From Phycicoccus elongatus Lp2 (lineage in GTDB: Bacteria; Actinomycetota; Actinomycetes; Actinomycetales; Dermatophilaceae), in NCBI RefSeq assembly GCF_000367525.1, contig NZ_HF570956.1, forward strand, positions 1,682,688 to 1,718,903: a stretch of DNA of 36,216 nucleotides, read 5' to 3'. Positions 1-7,388 of the stretch are shown here, piece after piece. The notes beneath the pieces were generated by a model. That model was not told where the DNA came from. It ran no database searches and was given only the letters and a program-made list of their open reading frames with translations. Both the position numbers and the translations under genes were made by a program. Position 1 is the stretch's first letter, and each line of letters starts with the position of its first letter.

Positions 1-193
1 GACCGACGAGGGCCGCGGCGGTGACGGCGGCTGCGGTCGCCAGGTAGGTCCGGCGGTCATCGAACTGCTGCGACTGCGCGTAGCCGAAGCCGATCGCTGC
101 GAAGAGGACCGGGATGAGCGCCCAGCCGATGGCCCACGGCCAGGGGCGGTGGGTGCGGATGGTGGCGAGGCCTGCAGATACGTTTGTATTCAT
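1..193 (-). CDS. Membrane protein, N-terminal part only (gene runs off the window)
   Basis: The first 64 codons of a gene read leftward out of the window. The visible protein begins MNTNVSAGLATIRTHRP, followed by a hydrophobic stretch (about residues 21-36), a short polar loop containing QSQQFDDRR, and a second Ala/Val-rich hydrophobic stretch, so it looks like an integral membrane protein with at least two helices. The family cannot be told from this fragment. The start at 193 is chosen because a -35 (TTGACA, 228-223) and a -10-like hexamer (CATGAT, 205-200) with 17-bp spacing place transcription initiation almost exactly on this ATG; an adjacent ATG at 196 is possible. No ribosome binding site is seen. 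Two ATAC-N4-GTAT inverted repeats flank the start and suggest repressor control. Confidence 0.6.
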   Translation of the reverse strand, partial: MNTNVSAGLATIRTHRPWPWAIGWALIPVLFAAIGFGYAQSQQFDDRRTYLATAAAVTAAALVG

Positions 194-228
194 CATGGGA
201 TCATGGAATACATCCGTATTCCTGTCAA
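178..228 (-). promoter_or_regulatory. Promoter with two inverted-repeat operators
   Basis: On the minus strand, TTGACA (228-223), a 17-bp spacer and CATGAT (205-200) form a promoter. The spacer is filled by the perfect inverted repeat GGAATAC-N4-GTATTCC (205-222). A second, shorter copy of the same type, ATAC-N4-GTAT, lies at 178-189 across the first codons of the gene. An operator between -35 and -10 plus one just downstream is typical of TetR/MarR-type repression. The regulator is not in view and may lie beyond the left edge. Confidence 0.55.
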
Positions 229-238
229 GTCCTCCCAC

Positions 239-324
239 ACCCAACTTCTGCGTGACGCGGAACCTGACTTGGCGACCTGCAATAACTGCGCGAGAACCCA
301 ACTTCTGCGTGACGCATAAGTTGG
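239..324. repeat. Two copies of a dispersed palindromic repeat
   Basis: Two copies of a hairpin-forming element begin at 239 and 297. The second copy (299-324) is a good stem: outer arms CCAACTT/AAGTTGG, one mismatched pair, inner arms TGCG/CGCA and a TGA loop. The first copy (about 239-272) shares the same left half (CCCAACTTCTGCGTGACGC) but has a degenerate right half. A third copy lies at 21243-21271 upstream of groL. The element sits between divergent genes in both places and contains no long ORF. Confidence 0.7.
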
Positions 325-389
325 TTTCGCAGCCAAGGGTGGTTCACCAGGCCCCAAGGGGTGTGGTGGGCGTGGCTATCCTTGGCGTC

Positions 390-1043
390 ATGCCCGTGTC
401 CGTCGCGATCGTCAACGACTACGAAGTCGTCGTTCGCGGTCTCGCCGGGATGTTCGGCCACTACGCCGACCGGGTGCGTGTCGTCGAACTGGTCGCGAAC
501 CGACCGGTCGGCGAGCGGGTCGACATCGCCCTCTATGACACGTTCGCCCAGGGCCAGGCGGATGCCAAGCGGGTCACCCAACTGATCGCGGACCACGACG
601 TCCGTCAGGTCGCGGTCTACACGTGGAACTTCTCCCCCGCCATGGCTCGCACCGCCCTGCGCAGCGGCGCCTCGGGCTACCTCTCGAAATCGCTGCCGGC
701 CCGAGATCTGGTCGAGTGCCTCGAGGCCATCCACGCCGGGACACAGGTCGTGCGCCCCGCACCGCGCACCGCCTCGCTCGTCGGCGGCCAGTGGCCCGGT
801 CGGGAGGAGGGGCTGACCGCCCGCGAGTCCGAGATGCTCTGCCTCATCACACAGGGACTGTCGAACGAAGCCATCGCCGAGCGCGCGGGCCTGTCGAAGA
901 ACTCCGTGAAGTCCTACATCCGTGGCGCCTACCAGAAGACCCAGGTGACCAGCCGCTCGCAGGCCGTGCTCTGGGGGGTGCGCCACGGGCTCCAGCCGGA
1001 CAGCGTCCGCGTCCCTGTCTCCCGGGACTCGGACACGGTCTGA
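390..1043 (+). CDS. NarL/FixJ-family response regulator (orphan)
   Basis: A 217-residue two-domain regulator. The N-terminal receiver domain (about 1-120) has a reduced acidic pocket (VAIVNDYE, where the family usually has DD), a candidate phosphoacceptor Asp in IALYD, a Thr in VYTW and a Lys in YLSK. The C-terminal LuxR-type helix-turn-helix (about 150-205) carries LTARESEML, SNEAIAERAGLS and SVKSYIRGAYQK. No histidine kinase is adjacent. The start is ATG 390: the hexamer TATCCT (377-382) lies 7 nt upstream, giving a leaderless transcript; the open frame extends further upstream only through the palindromic repeats. A truncated paralogue of its DNA-binding domain occurs at 14462-14779. The incomplete acidic pocket could mean atypical or phosphorylation-independent activity, which is an inference. 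Confidence 0.85.
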   Translation: MPVSVAIVNDYEVVVRGLAGMFGHYADRVRVVELVANRPVGERVDIALYDTFAQGQADAKRVTQLIADHDVRQVAVYTWNFSPAMARTALRSGASGYLSKSLPARDLVECLEAIHAGTQVVRPAPRTASLVGGQWPGREEGLTARESEMLCLITQGLSNEAIAERAGLSKNSVKSYIRGAYQKTQVTSRSQAVLWGVRHGLQPDSVRVPVSRDSDTV

Positions 1044-1164
1044 ACGATCACCCAGTTCACCGAGGCTGTGTGCTGGCCCCGCGCGGTGACTCAGTCCACG
1101 ACAGTGAAGGGCGCGACGCAGGACCTCGTCGCGGGATGAGGGGCCGATGAGCAACTCGAAGCGA

Positions 1165-1252
1165 GGCCGCCTGCTCGGTCTCGGCAAAGACGTTCTCCAC
1201 CACCCGATCCAGCGTCAGCCGCGCGATCACCCGCACCGGCAGGACCTCCTCC
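1165..1252 (-). pseudogene. Catalase gene fragment (duplicate of an internal piece of katE)
   Basis: These 88 bp align without gaps to 10603-10690 inside the catalase gene of this window with four mismatches by eye (about 95% identity). Read on the minus strand they encode the catalase segment around [20 protein letters not shown] (katE residues about 330-359). Nothing upstream or downstream looks like catalase, and there is no start or stop of its own, so it is a dead remnant of a catalase gene or a small local duplication. It lies in the 264-bp gap between the response regulator and the oxidoreductase gene; the rest of that gap (1044-1164) shows nothing recognisable. Confidence 0.85.
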
Positions 1253-1307
1253 CGAAGGGGTCAATTGCTCACCCCCTCAGTGCTCTCCGTCCGCCTAGAG
1301 TCGGGTG

Positions 1308-2132
1308 ATGGAGTTCGGACTCGACATCGCCCAGCAACGGATGCCCTTCGACGAGGTCGTCAGCCGTGCCCGGTTCGCCGAGGACGTCGGCTTCACCGGC
1401 GTGTGGGGCTTCGACCACTTCGTGCCGATGTATGGCGAGGGGCCCGGCGAGTGCTTCGACGGCATGACCACTCTGGCCGCCCTGTCGTCGGCCACGACCT
1501 CCATCCGCCTCGGCCTGATGGTCGCCGGTGTCACCTATCGGCACCCGTCCGTCTTCGCCAACCAGTGCCTGACCATCGACCACGCCAGCCACGGGCGCCT
1601 CGACATCGGCCTGGGCAACGCCTGGTTCGAGGCCGAGCACAGAGCCCTTGGCATCGACTTCCCGTCCACCGGTGAACGCTTCGACCTCCTCGAGGACCAG
1701 TTCGAGATCCTCACCCGCCTGATGAGTGGCGAGGAGGTGTCGTATGCGGGTCATCGCGTCTCGTTGTCGGCTGCGCGAATGCGCCCGGTCCCGGTCCAGC
1801 AGCCGCACCCGCCGATCTGGATCGGTGGGGCCGGGCCGAAGCGGACGATGCCGCTCGTGGCGCGGTTCGCCGACTACTGGCACAACTTCGGCGGGTTCTC
1901 GACCGCGCAGATCGAGCAAATGGCGGAACTGTGCGAGGCGGTCGGGCGCGACCCGAGCGAAATCACGCGGGTGGCCTCCTTGTCCCTGGATGGTTCCCCG
2001 GCCGAGATCCGAGAGACCGCGGAGTCATTGCGCGAGAGCGGCATCAGCTACCTCTACTGCGGGTGGCCCGACGCCGGCCGCGACCACGTCGAGCGCTTCG
2101 CGAGCGAGGTCATTCCCGCGTTGCGCGGCTGA
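1308..2132 (+). CDS. Luciferase-like (LLM class) F420-dependent oxidoreductase
   Basis: A 274-residue TIM-barrel protein of the bacterial luciferase-like monooxygenase superfamily, most like the actinobacterial F420-dependent members. Visible family features are the N-terminal FGLDIAQQRMPFDEVVSRAR, the strand IRLGLMVAGVTYRHPSVFAN, the conserved RLDIGLGNAWFEAEHRALGI and the cofactor-proximal PIWIGGAGPKRTMPLVARFAD. Such enzymes transfer hydride between F420H2 (or FMNH2) and small organic substrates; the substrate here is unknown. ATG 1308 is preferred over GTG 1305 because TAGAGT (1296-1301) lies 6 nt before it, the leaderless arrangement seen repeatedly in this window. It converges on the ZIP gene with a 9-bp gap. 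Confidence 0.85.
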   Translation: MEFGLDIAQQRMPFDEVVSRARFAEDVGFTGVWGFDHFVPMYGEGPGECFDGMTTLAALSSATTSIRLGLMVAGVTYRHPSVFANQCLTIDHASHGRLDIGLGNAWFEAEHRALGIDFPSTGERFDLLEDQFEILTRLMSGEEVSYAGHRVSLSAARMRPVPVQQPHPPIWIGGAGPKRTMPLVARFADYWHNFGGFSTAQIEQMAELCEAVGRDPSEITRVASLSLDGSPAEIRETAESLRESGISYLYCGWPDAGRDHVERFASEVIPALRG

Positions 2133-2141
2133 CGACTCCGG

Positions 2142-2960
2142 TCAGAGTTCTCCGAGGAGGACGGCGGCCGCGAAGCCGAGCACCGTGACCAGCCCAACCC
2201 AGCGGCCCGCGTGATCGACAGCCTCGGGGAGCATCGTCGTCGCGAGCATCGCGAGGACAGCTCCGGCAGCGAACCCTTGGATCCCACCCAGGAGAGCGGG
2301 TCCAGCGGCTCCGAGCACGGCATACCCGAGTCCGGCAGCGAACGCCGCGACGACAGCGACGGCCAGCCACAGCGCGAGGATGCTCTTGACCGAGCGACCG
2401 GACGCGCGCAGGCCCGCGCTGGCGGCCATCCCCTCTGGGATGTTGGAGAGGAAGACGGCGGCGACGAAGGGCAGGCCGATGCCCTTGCCGTCGAGCAGGC
2501 TGATGCCGATGGCGGCCGATTCGGGTATGCCGTCCAGCAGGGCTCCGATGACCAGCGCACCGGCCGCTGGGGTGGCGACCTTGGGGGCGGTGGTGAGGGC
2601 CTGCTGGATGGCGCGGTCCTGGGCGTGGACGCTGCGGAGGTGGAGGAAGCGGTGCATGGCGACGTGGGTGCCGCCGTGCAGCGGGCTCTTGCGGCGGTAG
2701 GCACCGGCGTTGGCGACGGCCCAGTCCCCGGCGAGGTAGACGAGCGCGCCGATGAGCAGGGCCGCCACGACCACGACGAGTCCGGCGCCCTCGATGGCCT
2801 CGGCGGTGAGTTCGAAGGCGACCGCGGAGAAGAGCACGCCAGCGCCGAAACCCATGACGATGCCGACGACCTTGGTGGGGACGCGAGTCACCAGAGCGAT
2901 GCCGGCACCGAGCAGGAGGGCTGCGCCGGCAAAGAGGCCCCAGAAGGCGGCGGTCCACAT
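2142..2960 (-). CDS. ZIP family metal transporter
   Basis: A 272-residue polytopic membrane protein with about eight helices. The two metal-site helices of the ZIP family are recognisable: GALLDGIPESAAIGISLL (about 150-170) and VFLSNIPEGMAASAGL (about 180-200). A polar loop rich in His and Arg (HGGTHVAMHRFLHLRSVHAQ, about 95-118) sits where ZIP proteins carry a cytoplasmic metal-binding loop. ZIP proteins import Zn, Fe or Mn into the cytoplasm; the metal here cannot be read from the sequence. The start ATG 2960 lies 7 nt from the -10 hexamer TAGCCT (2973-2968). It is transcribed divergently from the zinc-ribbon thioredoxin with 62 bp between starts, and an inverted repeat overlaps its -10. 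Confidence 0.9.
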   Translation of the reverse strand: MWTAAFWGLFAGAALLLGAGIALVTRVPTKVVGIVMGFGAGVLFSAVAFELTAEAIEGAGLVVVVAALLIGALVYLAGDWAVANAGAYRRKSPLHGGTHVAMHRFLHLRSVHAQDRAIQQALTTAPKVATPAAGALVIGALLDGIPESAAIGISLLDGKGIGLPFVAAVFLSNIPEGMAASAGLRASGRSVKSILALWLAVAVVAAFAAGLGYAVLGAAGPALLGGIQGFAAGAVLAMLATTMLPEAVDHAGRWVGLVTVLGFAAAVLLGEL

Positions 2961-2963
2961 GAT

Positions 2964-3020
2964 CGCGAGGCTACTCGCGCCGGCCTCCCCTGGCCTGTGA
3001 TGTCCTCCCTACGATGGGAG
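2964..3020. promoter_or_regulatory. Divergent leaderless promoters with inverted repeats over both -10 elements
   Basis: The 62-bp region between the ZIP and thioredoxin genes holds two back-to-back promoters. On the minus strand TAGCCT (2973-2968) lies inside the perfect inverted repeat CGCGAG-N4-CTCGCG (2964-2979). On the plus strand TACGAT (3010-3015) is exactly the centre of CTCCC-N6-GGGAG (3005-3020). Both repeats are placed where a bound repressor would block RNA polymerase. Whether they are true operators is an inference. Confidence 0.5.
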
Positions 3021-3022
3021 CC

Positions 3023-3451
3023 ATGGCCAGTCCTTTCGTTGCGTGCCCGTCCTGCGGAACGAAGAACCGCCTGCCGGTCGCCGCGGGCGGCCATCCGCGC
3101 TGCGCCAAGTGCAAGACCAACCTGCCGTGGCTGGTTGATGCCGGCGACACTGACTTCGCTGCCGCGATCGACACCAGAGCCTTGGTCGTCGTCGACCTGT
3201 GGGCCCCGTGGTGCGGGCCGTGCCGGATGATCGCGCCGGTGCTCGACAAGTTGAGCCAGGACATGGCCGGCAAAGTCAAGGTCGTCAAGGTCAACGTCGA
3301 CGAGGCGCCGATGATTGCGCAGCAATACAAGGCGCAGAGCATCCCGATGGTGCTCATCATGGATGGCGGCACGGTCGTCGACACCCTGATCGGCGCCCAA
3401 CCCGGGCCGACGTATCGCCGTCGCGTCGACGGGGCGCTGGCACGTCGCTGA
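3023..3451 (+). CDS. Thioredoxin with N-terminal zinc ribbon (thioredoxin-2 type)
   Basis: A 142-residue protein combining a zinc ribbon (Cys8-x2-Cys11 and Cys27-x2-Cys30) with a thioredoxin domain carrying the WCGPC active site (Cys64, Cys67) and the later cis-proline segment SIPMVLIMDGG. This is the architecture of E. coli thioredoxin 2 (TrxC): a cytoplasmic disulfide reductase whose zinc ribbon responds to oxidation. There is no signal peptide. The start is ATG 3023 rather than ATG 3014, because the -10 TACGAT (3010-3015) overlaps the upstream ATG and lies 7 nt before 3023. Its 3' end overlaps the convergent RD-rich ORF by 95 bp. Confidence 0.92.
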   Translation: MASPFVACPSCGTKNRLPVAAGGHPRCAKCKTNLPWLVDAGDTDFAAAIDTRALVVVDLWAPWCGPCRMIAPVLDKLSQDMAGKVKVVKVNVDEAPMIAQQYKAQSIPMVLIMDGGTVVDTLIGAQPGPTYRRRVDGALARR

Positions 3452-3737
3452 GCGCTCCGCGGGGCTCGTCGTCCTTGTCGCGATCCCGATCGCGCTCGGG
3501 GTCGCGTCCATGGTCGCGGTCCTTGGCGGGGTCCCTGTCGCGGCCCTTGTCTCGACCCGTGCGGGGGTCGCGCGGATCGCGCCCCTTGCTCGGGCAGTCG
3601 ATGCAGAGCAGGACCCCGGTGCTGAGGCTGACCTGGCCCTTGCCGAGGGTCAGCGGTGGCGCCAGCGCGATGTCCTCGTCATAGAGGTCGAGCACCGGCT
3701 CCCAGAACTCGACCCGCCCCCTTGAGGGTGACACCAT
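3357..3737 (-). CDS. Small RD/KD-rich protein of unknown function
   Basis: A possible 126-residue protein. Residues 1-48 look like ordinary protein (FWEPVLDLYDEDIALAPP, then GVLLCIDCPSKGR with a Cys-x2-Cys pair), whereas residues about 49-92 are an almost pure alternation of Arg/Lys and Asp (RDRDPAKDRDHGRDPERDRD), a highly charged and probably disordered tail. The last 32 codons overlap the thioredoxin gene tail to tail, so the final part is compositionally dictated by that gene and the true protein might be shorter. No family is recognised. The upstream 228 bp show no clear promoter. It could be a real small protein with an RNA- or protein-binding tail, or a decayed gene. Confidence 0.45.
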   Translation of the reverse strand: MVSPSRGRVEFWEPVLDLYDEDIALAPPLTLGKGQVSLSTGVLLCIDCPSKGRDPRDPRTGRDKGRDRDPAKDRDHGRDPERDRDRDKDDEPRGALSDVPAPRRRDGDTSARVGRRSGCRRPCRHP

Positions 3738-3965
3738 CGTGGTGGGGCCGCGAAGGTCGCGACAGCTCAGAGGAGTCGTGCGGGTCGCGTTGGATCCGTC
3801 ACGGCGGATGTGCGTATGCCGCGCACCGGGACTCGCTCGTTGGTCACCTCTGTGGCCGGTCGGGACGATGTGGTCACCACGACCCAGGTGATGGCCGGGG
3901 TCGCCCGAAACGACACATGGCTGTTTCCTCGACAGTACGCATCGCGCCTGTCGCTGCTCGACCGG
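3738..3965. other. Intergenic stretch without a supported gene
   Basis: This is 228 bp between the RD-rich ORF and the stop of the ABC1 kinase gene. A plus-strand frame is open from 3810 into the kinase gene, but it has no ribosome site or recognisable product. A 22-codon minus-strand frame starts near 3941 and could be a leader peptide, without support. One copy of the GTATGCC motif lies near 3816. Confidence 0.4.
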
Positions 3966-5678
3966 TCAGCGACCGGACCGCAGTTGGTCCACCGTCGGGT
4001 CGTCGGTCGAGCGAGCCACCTTGCGGTCGGTCAGGACGATCCACGCGGCCAGCGCACCACCAGCGACCACGGCAAAGAGGAAGAGCACCATCGCGATCGC
4101 CGGATATCCGAATAGCTGCGCCGTTGACGGCACCCGCATCATCAGCGCCGCTCCCAGGATCGTCGCCGCGATGATGAGCCCCAACGTGATCCGGTTGGCG
4201 ACGCGTTGGAGCACGGTGTGCAGTCGGGTCTCGTCCAGCGCATGGACCCGCACCCGGAAGTCGCCCTCGGCCAAGGTGTCCATGATCCGGTTGGCCCGTC
4301 GCGGGAGCTGCGAGGTGAACTCCTTCATCTCGATCGCGGCGGCCACCACACCGCCGGGCGAGACCTTGAGCCCGCTGGTCAGGATCTCACTCACGTTGTC
4401 GCGCAACGCATCCGTCGGCGAGAAGGTCGGGTCCAGGTGCATCGTCGCCTGGTCGAGGTTGAGCAGCGCCTTGCCGATCATCGACATCTCCGCCGGCGGC
4501 CGCAGCCCGTGCACGCCCGACAGCCGCGACAACTCCACCAGCACTGTCCCGGCCTGGACGTCCGGGCCCGCCGACGCAGCCTCCGACACCAGGTGCGAGA
4601 CGTCCGCCCGGAAGGAGGCCGCGTCATAGGAGTCGAGCGGGTGCCCCATCCCCGCCAACACCAGCGCAGCCTCCTCGCCGTCACCGTCGCTGATCGCCAG
4701 CAGGAGTTTGACGACCTTGTCCTGCATCCTCGGCGGCACGTGCGCGACCATGCCCAGGTCGATGAGCGCGAGCCGCCCGTCGTCGGTGAGGATCAGGTTG
4801 CCCGGGTGCGGATCGGCGTGCAGCACACCGTCATCGAGGATCATTCGGAGGTAGGCGCGGAACAACTGCTCGACGATCGGCCGCGCATCGATGTCCATTA
4901 GCCCGAGCGGCCCGACGTCGGTGACCTTCTTGCCCTCGATCCGCTCCATCGTCAGCACGCGCGCCGTCGTGAGGTCCATGACCGGGTCGGGCACCACGAG
5001 CAGGTCATAGTCCTTGGTCAGGTCGCGGAAGGTCAGCAGATTGCGCGCCTCCCGGCGATAGTCGAGTTCCGCCACGAGCGACCGTCTGAACTGCCCAAGC
5101 AACGACGAGAACCCATACCGCCGACCGAGATCGGTGCGCTTGTCCGCCATCTCGGCCAGGCCGGCGAGCATCTCCATGTCGCCCTTGATGACGTCGCGCG
5201 CCTCGGCCCGCTGCACCTTGACGACGACCTCGCGCCCACTCGGCAGCGTCGCTCGATGGACCTGTCCCAACGACGCCGAAGCCAGCGGCTGCTCGTCGAA
5301 CTCGACGAACAGGTGCCGCAGCGCCATCCCGAACTCGGCCTCGATCGTCTCCTTGACGCCCTTGAACGGGATTGCCTCGACGTCGTCCTGCAGCCGCGCG
5401 AGCGCCGTCGTGTAGCTGTCGGGCAGCAGGTCGAAGCGGGTCGACAGCAGTTGCCCCAGCTTTATGTAGGTCGGGCCCATCGACTCGAGGTCGCGCGCGA
5501 ACTGCTCGGCCCTGGCGTCACCTGTGGGCCCGTCCACGCCCTCGACAGCCGACTCCCCCGACTGCGCGGCGAACTCGTCGAGCCCGGCTTCGGCCACGAG
5601 GTCCGAGCGGCCGTACCGGACGAGAAGGCGAGCGAGGGCGGCATACCGTCCGGCATGGCTGGCCGTGGGGAGTTTCAT
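3966..5678 (-). CDS. ABC1/AarF/UbiB-family atypical kinase
   Basis: A 570-residue protein of the ABC1 (ADCK/UbiB) protein-kinase-like family. Motifs in order: the KxGQ motif in YIKLGQLLSTR (about 73-83), the alanine-rich nucleotide loop ASLGQVHRA, the lysine in VVVKVQRAE, the catalytic-loop equivalent HADPHPGN and the metal-binding LIDLGMV. Two C-terminal transmembrane helices (about 505-560) anchor it in the membrane, as in UbiB. Family members support isoprenoid lipid or quinone metabolism; in actinomycetes the substrate is unknown. ATG 5678 is preferred over GTG 5696: CATGCT (5690-5685) lies 6 nt upstream, as for other leaderless genes here. It appears to be a single-gene transcription unit. 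Confidence 0.9.
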   Translation of the reverse strand: MKLPTASHAGRYAALARLLVRYGRSDLVAEAGLDEFAAQSGESAVEGVDGPTGDARAEQFARDLESMGPTYIKLGQLLSTRFDLLPDSYTTALARLQDDVEAIPFKGVKETIEAEFGMALRHLFVEFDEQPLASASLGQVHRATLPSGREVVVKVQRAEARDVIKGDMEMLAGLAEMADKRTDLGRRYGFSSLLGQFRRSLVAELDYRREARNLLTFRDLTKDYDLLVVPDPVMDLTTARVLTMERIEGKKVTDVGPLGLMDIDARPIVEQLFRAYLRMILDDGVLHADPHPGNLILTDDGRLALIDLGMVAHVPPRMQDKVVKLLLAISDGDGEEAALVLAGMGHPLDSYDAASFRADVSHLVSEAASAGPDVQAGTVLVELSRLSGVHGLRPPAEMSMIGKALLNLDQATMHLDPTFSPTDALRDNVSEILTSGLKVSPGGVVAAAIEMKEFTSQLPRRANRIMDTLAEGDFRVRVHALDETRLHTVLQRVANRITLGLIIAATILGAALMMRVPSTAQLFGYPAIAMVLFLFAVVAGGALAAWIVLTDRKVARSTDDPTVDQLRSGR

Positions 5679-5733
5679 GGGATCAGCATGCGTCACCGGG
5701 GGCCCACGGCGGGCCCCCGGTGACCAATGGAAC

Positions 5734-6075
5734 TCAGCAGGTCGTCGCGAGCAACTGCATCGTCCGGGTGACGTGGTCGTAGGGCTGCGGCTGGAACGGG
5801 TCGTCGTAGTAGTGGCGCCCGGTCACACCCCATCGACGAGGGTGCCCTGCATCGTGTGACCGGGGTTGATCTCGTTCATCCAGATCTGGCCGGATCCACG
5901 AGGTGGATCGCCGCCATTGTGTTGGAGGCGAACTCGCGGCCCTGGCGATCCGTTGAGCGGTCGCGTGCTCGGTGAAGGCGGTCTCGGGGTGCTGGTGCAG
6001 GGTGCGACGCCAGCGGCGGAGCTGGTCGTCGAGGGTCGTCGGGGCGTCGTAGGTAGGGTCGAAGGTCTGGCTCAT
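5734..6075 (-). pseudogene. Composite pseudogene: M20 peptidase N-terminus joined to the 3' end of another gene
   Basis: The frame begins with a good ribosome site (GGAAGGAC) and an N-terminus typical of M20 amidohydrolases (LRRWRRTLHQHPETAFTEHA), but that similarity ends after about 45 codons. Downstream, sensible protein jumps between frames: a stretch reading QIWMNEINPGHTMQGTLVDG in one frame (about 5889-5850) ends at a TGA, and the apparent continuation GRHYYDDPFQPQPYDHVTRT lies in the frame of the upstream start. The best reading is a deletion that fused the start of an M20 enzyme gene to the frameshifted end of an unrelated gene whose family I do not recognise. Confidence 0.65.
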
Positions 6076-6242
6076 CAGGTGGTCCTTCCCGTCCCGAACA
6101 TCGTTGTCCGCTCTCGAGCGTCAGTGTGCCGCGCCGCTCGCCCGGCAGAGCGCACCCCTTCCGCTCGGCCCACACAGAGGTCATGTCCCCTCCGTCGGGG
6201 TGGGTCGGACCGGGTGCTGCGCAACGTACGCTGACCGGTGGA

Positions 6243-7388
6243 GTGCAGCGCCCCTCCGCGCTGTCCCGCGATGAAGGGACCTGTGTGGCACCGCTCGATC
6301 GCTCCACCGAGACAACCGACCCGCACCCTTGGGCGCAGGAGGCCGTGCACCTCGGGAGGGCCACTCGCTCGTGGCGCGTCGAGTTTCCCGGGGCGATCGT
6401 GCCCGAGGCCGATGGCCTTGCCTTGGCCGATGCACCGGAGTTGGTGCGGTTGGGGCGCGAGGTGGCGGAGTCGTGGCCGACCGCACTCGTGCCGCCCGGT
6501 CAGGGCCGGACGCTCGACCTCTGGACGAGTCTGGCGACGGTCGGTGCCGTCGACCTCACGATCGCTCGGGTCATCGAGCCGCACCTCGACGCCTTGGCGA
6601 TCCTGAACCAAGCCGGGGTCTCCGACTCCGATCGCCCCGGCGGCCTGCTCGGGGTCTATGCCGCAGAGGGTGCCGGGATGCGGCTCACTGCCTCCTCCGA
6701 CGGCGGGCGGGGCTGGACGCTGCACGGCGAGAAGCCGTGGTGCTCACTGGCCGGGGAGGTCGACGGCTTTCTCGTCACAGCGTGGGTCGACGACTCACGG
6801 CGCGGCCTGTTCGCGGTCCGGCGTTCGGCCGGCGTCGAGATCGGGCCGACGGCATGGAAGGCCCGCGGCTTGGCAGCCGTCGTGAGCCCCACGATTCGCC
6901 TGCACGGAGTGCCGGCGCTGGCCGTGGGAGAACCGCAGTGGTACCTCGAGCGGCCAGGGTTCGCCTGGGGCGGCATGGGCGTTGCCGCGATCTGGCACGG
7001 CGCCGCTGTTGGGGTCGCGCGTCGGCTCCTGGCGTCGGCCGGCACCCGACCCCCGGACCAAGTGGCCCTGATGCACCTGGGAGCCGTCGATGCGGCCCTT
7101 CATCGCAGCCGAGCAGTCCTGGCCGGGGCCGCCGACCTCATCGACGGCGGCGCGGCGAGCGGTGCCGCGGGCGCCCGATTGGCCCTGCAGGTCCGGCAGG
7201 TCGTCCGGCACAGCGCAGAGGAGGTGCTCGAGCGCGTCGCCCACGCGTTGGGCCCGGCGCCCTTGACAGGGGACGAGCGCCACGCGCGGCGCGTCGCCGA
7301 CCTGCAGGTCTACCTCCGCCAAGAGCACGCCGAGCGTGACCAAGCTGCCCTCGGCAGTGCCGTGTTGGCGTCGGACCGCCCATGGTGA
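6243..7388 (+). CDS. Acyl-CoA dehydrogenase-like flavoprotein, first gene of a glycan-type operon
   Basis: A protein of about 381 residues with the acyl-CoA dehydrogenase fold. Visible landmarks are the mid-domain strand GLLGVYAAEGAGMRLTASSD, the substrate-loop region GWTLHGEKPWCSLAGEVDGF and the helical C-terminal domain with GMGVAAIWHGAAVGVARRLL and EEVLERVAHALGPAPLTGDE. The usual catalytic glutamate context of true dehydrogenases (as in the paralogue at 32104) is not recognisable, so it may oxidise an unusual acyl group or act on a carrier-bound substrate. GTG 6243 is a tentative start, 10 nt after TACGCT (6227-6232); ATG 6183 and GTG 6285 are alternatives. Its stop overlaps the glycosyltransferase start by 7 bp, so the three genes are probably translated together. 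Confidence 0.8.
   Translation: MQRPSALSRDEGTCVAPLDRSTETTDPHPWAQEAVHLGRATRSWRVEFPGAIVPEADGLALADAPELVRLGREVAESWPTALVPPGQGRTLDLWTSLATVGAVDLTIARVIEPHLDALAILNQAGVSDSDRPGGLLGVYAAEGAGMRLTASSDGGRGWTLHGEKPWCSLAGEVDGFLVTAWVDDSRRGLFAVRRSAGVEIGPTAWKARGLAAVVSPTIRLHGVPALAVGEPQWYLERPGFAWGGMGVAAIWHGAAVGVARRLLASAGTRPPDQVALMHLGAVDAALHRSRAVLAGAADLIDGGAASGAAGARLALQVRQVVRHSAEEVLERVAHALGPAPLTGDERHARRVADLQVYLRQEHAERDQAALGSAVLASDRPW

Noticed and set aside
225-1187. Long minus-strand open frame opposite the response regulator
   Set aside because: Shadow of the plus-strand gene; its product is low-complexity, runs through the palindromic repeats and has no recognisable domain.
3810-4115. Plus-strand ORF between the RD-rich gene and the kinase
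   Set aside because: No ribosome site, no similarity recognised, and two thirds of its downstream part is antisense to the kinase gene.
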